Shown here one piece after another: positions 7,218-10,727 of a stretch of 10,727 nt of DNA. Every line of letters starts with the position of its first letter. Positions within the stretch are counted from its first letter, which is position 1. Below the pieces are notes generated by a model. The model was not told the DNA's origin, searched no databases, and saw only the letters and a list, made by a program, of their open reading frames with translations. The position numbers were made by a program, and so were the translations under genes. This stretch comes from Lachnoclostridium sp. UBA933 (GTDB lineage: Bacteria; Bacillota; Clostridia; Lachnospirales; Lachnospiraceae), in the NCBI GenBank assembly GCA_002293545.1, contig DBDL01000104.1, positions 541-11,267 on the forward strand, in the 5' to 3' direction.

Positions 7218-7246
7218 TTGACAAACATTTGTTCTTGTTCTATAAT
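7218..7246 (+). promoter_or_regulatory. Consensus sigma-A promoter of the LysM/YneA-like gene
   Basis: TTGACA at 7218-7223 and TATAAT at 7241-7246 with a 17-bp spacer are a perfect consensus match. Such a strong promoter usually needs a repressor, and GAAC/GTTC half-sites cover the spacer, the -10 and the transcription start region. Confidence 0.88.
7223..7234 (+). promoter_or_regulatory. Second, imperfect LexA box in the promoter spacer
   Basis: AAACATTTGTTC differs from GAAC-N4-GTTC by one base and starts at the last base of the -35 hexamer. Its start is 26 bp from that of the downstream box. Additional half-sites are GTTC at 7237 and GAAC at 7262. GTTCTA at 7237-7242 and TAGAAC at 7247-7252 form a perfect inverted repeat around the -10. 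Confidence 0.5.
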
Positions 7247-7248
7247 TA

Positions 7249-7260
7249 GAACATAAGTTC
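7249..7260 (+). promoter_or_regulatory. LexA (SOS) box over the transcription start of the LysM gene
   Basis: GAACATAAGTTC fits the Gram-positive LexA/DinR core GAAC-N4-GTTC (B. subtilis consensus CGAACRNRYGTTCG). It begins three bases after the -10 hexamer, so bound LexA would block RNA polymerase. Bound LexA would be released by RecA-stimulated self-cleavage after DNA damage (family knowledge). Confidence 0.8.
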
Positions 7261-7287
7261 GGAACAAGTGTGCAAGGAGGAATCATT

Positions 7288-7596
7288 ATGAATAAGAATC
7301 TTAAAACTGTTTTTCACAAGATATTATTTGTTTCTGTTCTATGTATGATATTTTTAGCAGGGGTACTTTTGTTTCATAATGATCAGGATACCTCCTCGGC
7401 ACATGCGGACGGAAAGAAAAATGTCAAAAGTGTCCTGATTTGCAGGGGAGATACTCTTTGGAGCATTGCTAAGGAATATCATACGGATTTAAACGGAGAA
7501 TTACATGACTACATAGAAGAAATCCGAACAGTCAATAAACTCCAATCTCACAATATTCATATGGGAAACTATATTCTGGTTCCTTATTTTGAGTAG
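7288..7596 (+). CDS. yneA: YneA-type SOS-inducible cell division suppressor (membrane anchor + LysM)
   Basis: The 102-residue product has a short basic N-terminus, one hydrophobic segment at about 11-29, a short spacer, and one LysM domain at about 47-100 with the typical CRGDTLWSIAKEY and final NYILVPY. This size and layout match YneA of Bacillus, an SOS-induced protein that delays division while DNA is repaired and needs its membrane segment and LysM domain. The upstream SOS box supports the assignment. In Firmicutes yneA-like genes often sit next to lexA; lexA is not in this window. AAGGAGG at 7274-7280 lies seven bases before the ATG, so the in-frame GTG at 7270 is rejected. LysM presumably binds nascent peptidoglycan outside the membrane. 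The symbol rests on architecture and the operator, not on a database match. Confidence 0.78.
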   Translation: MNKNLKTVFHKILFVSVLCMIFLAGVLLFHNDQDTSSAHADGKKNVKSVLICRGDTLWSIAKEYHTDLNGELHDYIEEIRTVNKLQSHNIHMGNYILVPYFE

Positions 7597-7687
7597 TATG
7601 ACGCCCCATTATTAATATATTTGTCAGTGGCTTATTTATTAGTAGGAAACGTATAAAACCAAGATAATTATTTGTACTGTTTCTATA

Positions 7688-7782
7688 TACAATACTTGAG
7701 GTCATGTGTAATGTTTGACAGCACCTGTAATGATTAAGGTTATCTGTAATCTTTGATATTACCTATAATGTCTAAGGTCATC
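7688..7782. repeat. Five tandem degenerate 19-bp direct repeats
   Basis: Five contiguous 19-bp units start at 7688, 7707, 7726, 7745 and 7764. The consensus by eye is TGTAATGTTTGAGGTCATC; the invariant positions are T1, A4, A5, T6, T10, A12 and A17. There are no spacers, so it is not a CRISPR array. Regularly spaced binding sites for a protein, or the repeat-bearing end of a decayed transposon (IS21-type ends carry multiple repeats), are possible. No transposase gene is nearby. Confidence 0.8.
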
Positions 7783-7816
7783 CGCCGGATTTGATTTTGC
7801 GGGTGATCATTTTTTT
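7776..7816 (+). terminator. Rho-independent terminator after the YneA-like gene
   Basis: GGTCATCCGC at 7776-7785 pairs with GCGGGTGATC at 7799-7808 over ten positions including two G-U pairs, around a 13-base loop. A run of seven T at 7810-7816 follows. It lies about 180 bases beyond the yneA-like stop and could end that transcript. Its left arm is the end of the fifth 19-bp repeat. Confidence 0.72.
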
Positions 7817-8021
7817 CATGTATGAATCTTTTCATATTTCATGAACGCTTTTGTAAATGAAAGCACTGTTACCATATATTGCGTATATTGGGAATAGAGA
7901 AAATGATCCTTTTACAGAGCGGTTTTGCACCCCCTGCCATATTTATGTCAAGCTCATTTGATAGACTGAATTTTATGAAACCAAAATGAAGTATGTATAA
8001 AGCACTTAGCGGGAGAAGATA

Positions 8022-8102
8022 GTGTGAAACATCATCCGTTTCACACGGCGAATTTGTGCTTATGCACAAATGTCGCGCATATTATGCGCAAAGTACGTGC
8101 GC
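8022..8102 (+). repeat. Chain of four palindromes in the amidase leader
   Basis: GTGTGAAAC (8022-8030) and GTTTCACAC (8038-8046) form a perfect 9-bp stem. ATTTGTGC (8052-8059) and GCACAAAT (8064-8071) form a perfect 8-bp stem with a 4-base loop, extendable by GCGA (8048-8051) with TCGC (8073-8076) across one bulged G. GCGCAT (8075-8080) and ATGCGC (8084-8089) form a third stem that competes with that extension. GCGCA (8086-8090) can instead pair with TGCGC (8098-8102). No U-tract follows. The chain ends seven bases before the amidase ribosome site. Confidence 0.82.
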
Positions 8103-8118
8103 AGGAATGGAGATTTTT

Positions 8119-10416
8119 ATGGAAAAACGAAGGATAGCGGTATATTTATTTTTGACATTTTTGATTATGGGGGCATCTCTGTTCCTTATGGAATCTGTTT
8201 CAGAAGCTGCCAAGCTGAGGATATCCTATTCGGGGAAAAAAAGAAATTATAAGGGTAAAAAGATTTCGACCTTTGTAAATAATAAATCTGTTTCAAAAGG
8301 AACCCCGAAAGGATTAACCATAAATAAAACCAATATGATTTCTTATAAAGATGTTTTTAAGAAAGGCTGTAAAGCTGTTTGTACCTATCACACAGCGACA
8401 AAAAAAATTACGGTGAAACATAACGGCGTTACGCTTAAAATGAGAGTCGGTAAAAAAACGGCAACCGTAAACGGCGTAAAGAAAAAAATGCCGAAAGCAC
8501 CGTTGAAAGTAAAATACATAAAAACAAAAAAATCACGTATCTTAGTTCCGGCAAAGTTTGTCAGTAAGCAATTAAAATATACCTACTTATGGACTAATAC
8601 CAAATCAAGAATTGATCTGACTGCTCCGTTCAAAATTAATGATGCCGGAAAAGATGTTTATTACACCGGATATAAAGGGAACTTAAAATATAATAACCGG
8701 GATTATAAATTATCCACCATGCCGGCATTATCCATAGAGGGCATGACCTTTGTGCCGGCTGAAGAAGTATTTGCCGTCCGGATGGGGCTGACGTATACGT
8801 ATCACGCCCAAACCGGGAATATCTCAATTCAAGACCCGGAAACAGGAAAGAATATACGTTTCACTGCCGGAAGTAAAAGCGCTGTTGTTGACGGAAAATC
8901 CAAAAGCCTAAAAGCGGCACCCCGATTGATCAAACGATATGATACCAATAAAACGGTACTGTGTGTTCCGGCTAATTTTACGGCTGCCAATCTGGGATAT
9001 TATTATAAGTGGGATAAAGCCGGAGCTGTTTCCTTTATACATAAGAAAAGTTATTTTCATTGGAATCAGCCGCTGGGACTTTGGAATCCGGATAAAAAAG
9101 ATGAAGAGCCGCCAAAGTCGCCAAATCCGCAGCAGACTTCACCGCCGTCAGTTTCATCCTTACCCGGACAGACTTCATTACCGTCGATCTCTCCGGAGCC
9201 GTCTATTGTTTATGAAAATGCCATTTCATCCATAGACGCCGATTATGATCCAAAGCTCGACGGCATTTTATTTAAGATAAAAGGTGTATCTTCTGATATT
9301 ATGAAAAAGGTCGTTCCGGACCGGAAAGACGGGGTGTTGAACGTTGTATTTCCGAATACGGTATATGATTTGGAAGAAACGGAATATACGAAGTTCGGAG
9401 ATGTTTTATCGGGATTAACCGTAGAACAAAAAGGTACGGAAACGGTTATTGCAATGCAAAGTGCCATCAAAGGAGATACGCTTGATTTTGCTTATACAGT
9501 GGCAGATAATGTGCTGTCCTTATATGTGATGAGCGAATACGTCGGCAGATATTCCTTAAAAATCAGCAGACCTTCCGGCGTAGATATCAGTAAGGTGACA
9601 AATAATGATATTTACACCAGCAACAAGTTTACCATCACCATAAAAGGGAATCATGTCGAATACTTTAAGAAGAATCCGGTTGCAATCGGAAATAATGTGA
9701 TAACTTCCGTCGGCATAAAGCTGAACGCTTCAAAGAATACGGTAATCACTGTGGCAACAAGTAAACTGCAGGGTTATAAGATTTATCAAAAACCCAAGTT
9801 TTTCGTTGTGGAGGTAGATGCTCCGAGGAAAATATACGATAAGATTGTCGTACTGGATGCCGGACACGGCGGGACAGACCCAGGGGCAGTTGCAAATGGC
9901 AAAAAAGAAAAGAATTTGAATTTGAAAATGATGGTAACGTTAATGAAACCATACTTCAAATCGAATGCCCCGGATATAAAAGTCTACTGGACCCGTTCAA
10001 CCGACACATTTATTACCTTAAGCAACCGGGCGGCGTTTGCCAAAAAAGTCGGTGCCGATATCTTTGTCAGTCTTCATATGAATGCCTGGACGAAAAAAAA
10101 TGTGAACGGAACGGAGGTTTATTACTCAGGCAGTAACAATAAATCTTCATTTTCAGGATTGACCAGCAAGAAAATGGCATCTCTGTTCTTAAAACGTCTT
10201 GTTTCTGCAATGGGAACGAAATCCAGGGGAGTCAGTTCACAGAAATATACGGTAGTACATAAAAATACGGTTCCTGCTGTCTTGATCGAATTGGGATTCC
10301 TAACTGGCTCTTCGGACATTAAGAAATTAAAGAATGCGGAATATCAAAAGAAAGCGACAAAGACAATTTTTAATACGGTTCAGGAAGTATTTTCCTCTTA
10401 TAAGACAAACAGGTGA
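8119..10416 (+). CDS. Secreted N-acetylmuramoyl-L-alanine amidase with copper-amine-oxidase-like and AMIN-like domains
   Basis: The enzyme cleaves the amide bond between N-acetylmuramic acid and L-alanine of peptidoglycan outside the cell. From the ATG at 8119 (GGAG at 8109-8112) it has 765 residues. Residues 1-30 are a signal peptide ending near VSEAA. Two copper-amine-oxidase N-domain-like repeats follow (about 31-160 and 172-310), each with paired beta motifs such as RILVPAKFVSKQL and TVLCVPANFTAANL. A Pro/Ser-rich linker covers about 328-365 and an AMIN-like beta region about 366-575. The amidase_3 domain (about 577-762) has zinc ligands His583 (DAGHGG), Glu597 (KKEKNLNL) and His653 (SLHMNA), and catalytic Glu724 (LIELGFL), so it should be active. 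The mature protein is very rich in lysine, which may aid wall binding. The in-frame GTG start at 8056 would lie inside the palindromes and spoil the signal peptide. Confidence 0.92.
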   Translation: MEKRRIAVYLFLTFLIMGASLFLMESVSEAAKLRISYSGKKRNYKGKKISTFVNNKSVSKGTPKGLTINKTNMISYKDVFKKGCKAVCTYHTATKKITVKHNGVTLKMRVGKKTATVNGVKKKMPKAPLKVKYIKTKKSRILVPAKFVSKQLKYTYLWTNTKSRIDLTAPFKINDAGKDVYYTGYKGNLKYNNRDYKLSTMPALSIEGMTFVPAEEVFAVRMGLTYTYHAQTGNISIQDPETGKNIRFTAGSKSAVVDGKSKSLKAAPRLIKRYDTNKTVLCVPANFTAANLGYYYKWDKAGAVSFIHKKSYFHWNQPLGLWNPDKKDEEPPKSPNPQQTSPPSVSSLPGQTSLPSISPEPSIVYENAISSIDADYDPKLDGILFKIKGVSSDIMKKVVPDRKDGVLNVVFPNTVYDLEETEYTKFGDVLSGLTVEQKGTETVIAMQSAIKGDTLDFAYTVADNVLSLYVMSEYVGRYSLKISRPSGVDISKVTNNDIYTSNKFTITIKGNHVEYFKKNPVAIGNNVITSVGIKLNASKNTVITVATSKLQGYKIYQKPKFFVVEVDAPRKIYDKIVVLDAGHGGTDPGAVANGKKEKNLNLKMMVTLMKPYFKSNAPDIKVYWTRSTDTFITLSNRAAFAKKVGADIFVSLHMNAWTKKNVNGTEVYYSGSNNKSSFSGLTSKKMASLFLKRLVSAMGTKSRGVSSQKYTVVHKNTVPAVLIELGFLTGSSDIKKLKNAEYQKKATKTIFNTVQEVFSSYKTNR

Positions 10417-10474
10417 AACGATGCAGGAAATCTTATCAATTATGAAATCAGCAGATGAAACGATACAGGAAATC
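10412..10474 (+). repeat. Direct repeat spanning the amidase stop codon
   Basis: A 21-base segment at 10412-10432 recurs at 10454-10474 with two differences, 42 bases apart. Each copy contains TGAAACGAT and CAGGAAATC. The first copy includes the amidase stop codon, and the second carries a TGA at the same position of the same frame. It looks like a small duplication of the gene's 3' end, and it lies in the 110-bp gap before the last gene, where I see no terminator. Confidence 0.7.
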
Positions 10475-10526
10475 CGATAGAAAGAGCTTCAAACGAAGCA
10501 AATTATGTTTAAGAATGGAGAATCAT

Positions 10527-10727
10527 ATGAATAAAAAATACATAGCAGCAGTTTCATTCATCTTATTTTGTTTGCTTTTATTAGTACACGCACCCGTATC
10601 AAGTGCAAAAGTAAAAATGTATCACGCGGGGAAGGCAAAAAAAGCAACCGTATCCATCTGGAAAAGAACAAATACCAAATCGAAAAAAAAGGAAAAAATG
10701 AAAAAGGGCGATGTCTGTTTGATTCGT
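10527..10727 (+). CDS. Lysine-rich secreted protein, N-terminal part (unrecognised)
   Basis: The frame is open to the window end (67 codons). GGAG at 10517-10520 lies six bases before the ATG. Residues 1-27 are a clear signal peptide: MNKKY, a hydrophobic stretch, then VSSA before Lys28. The mature part begins KVKMYHAGKAKKATVS and continues with many lysines. It loosely recalls the mature start of the upstream amidase (KLRISYSGKK after its signal peptide), so it may be another cationic wall protein, but no domain is recognisable. It probably shares a transcript with the amidase, since the gap is 110 bp without a terminator (inference). Confidence 0.75.
   Translation, partial: MNKKYIAAVSFILFCLLLLVHAPVSSAKVKMYHAGKAKKATVSIWKRTNTKSKKKEKMKKGDVCLIR

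Larger units (their letters stand above)
7597..8118. other. 522-bp region without a convincing gene
   Basis: The stretch holds the 19-bp tandem repeats (7688-7782), a terminator hairpin (7776-7816) and a palindrome chain (8022-8102), described separately. The parts 7597-7687 and 7817-8021 are AT-rich and show no confident promoter or gene. A 28-codon frame from 7903 lacks a ribosome site. A weak promoter candidate for the amidase is TTATGA at 7973-7978 with TATAAA at 7996-8001 (17-bp spacer), three of six and five of six matches. Confidence 0.6.

Noticed and set aside
7688..7782. CRISPR array
   Set aside because: The units are 19 bp, directly contiguous without spacers and degenerate, and no cas genes are seen.
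7815..7845. TTCATG and CATGAA inverted repeat
   Set aside because: Arms are only 6 bp in AT-rich sequence with a 19-base gap; chance is likely.
7903..7989. A 28-codon frame in the intergenic region
   Set aside because: There is no Shine-Dalgarno sequence or recognisable motif, and the flanking DNA appears non-coding.
7869..8069. Minus-strand 66-residue frame
   Set aside because: It runs through the palindrome chain, has no ribosome site, and its composition does not look like a real protein.
8022..8102. Rho-independent terminator or known riboswitch
   Set aside because: None of the stems is followed by a T-run, and no conserved riboswitch core was recognised.

Overview
The window reads as a chromosomal segment of a low-GC Gram-positive bacterium of the class Clostridia, most likely Lachnospiraceae or a close relative. 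This rests on the gatA-gatB pair, the yicC-remA-gmk-rpoZ gene order typical of Firmicutes, Gram-positive-type single-span signal peptidases, AGGAGG-type ribosome binding sites, and a GAAC-N4-GTTC LexA box. The species cannot be named from sequence alone.

Region 1 (1-2157) is translation. It holds the C-terminal half of gatA and a complete gatB, overlapping by 11 bases; together with an off-window gatC they would encode the Glu/Asp-tRNA amidotransferase.

Region 2 (2158-5604) is one same-strand housekeeping cluster behind a consensus sigma-A promoter: yicC (endoribonuclease family), remA (DNA-binding matrix regulator), gmk (guanylate kinase), two tandem type I signal peptidases, and rpoZ (RNA polymerase omega). 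The genes overlap or lie within 12-13 bases of each other up to rpoZ, which has its own promoter. The signal peptidase pair between gmk and rpoZ is the unusual part. The second copy carries four 10-residue acidic repeats before its membrane anchor.

Region 3 (5621-7596) concerns the envelope. A membrane-anchored polysaccharide-deacetylase-like gene runs on the minus strand and converges on rpoZ. Divergent from it is a small membrane-anchored LysM protein. Its near-perfect promoter is overlapped by a cluster of GAAC/GTTC half-sites, including a good LexA (SOS) box. Small size, anchor, LysM domain and SOS box together identify it as a YneA-type SOS division inhibitor.

Region 4 (7597-8118) is about 520 bases without a convincing gene. 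It contains five tandem 19-bp degenerate repeats, a Rho-independent terminator partly built from the last repeat, and an 81-base chain of perfect and competing palindromes just before the next gene. None of these is explained by the neighbouring genes. A decayed mobile-element end and a dispersed palindromic element are the leading guesses.

Region 5 (8119-10727) holds a 765-residue secreted N-acetylmuramoyl-L-alanine amidase with two copper-amine-oxidase-like N-terminal domains, a Pro/Ser linker, an AMIN-like region and a complete amidase_3 catalytic domain. It is followed by the start of a second lysine-rich secreted protein cut by the window edge.

No tRNA, rRNA, CRISPR array or intact insertion sequence was seen. 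I do not see a new multi-gene defence or metabolic system. The best leads for undescribed biology are the repeat and palindrome region (7688-8102), the SOS operator cluster, and the duplicated signal peptidases.
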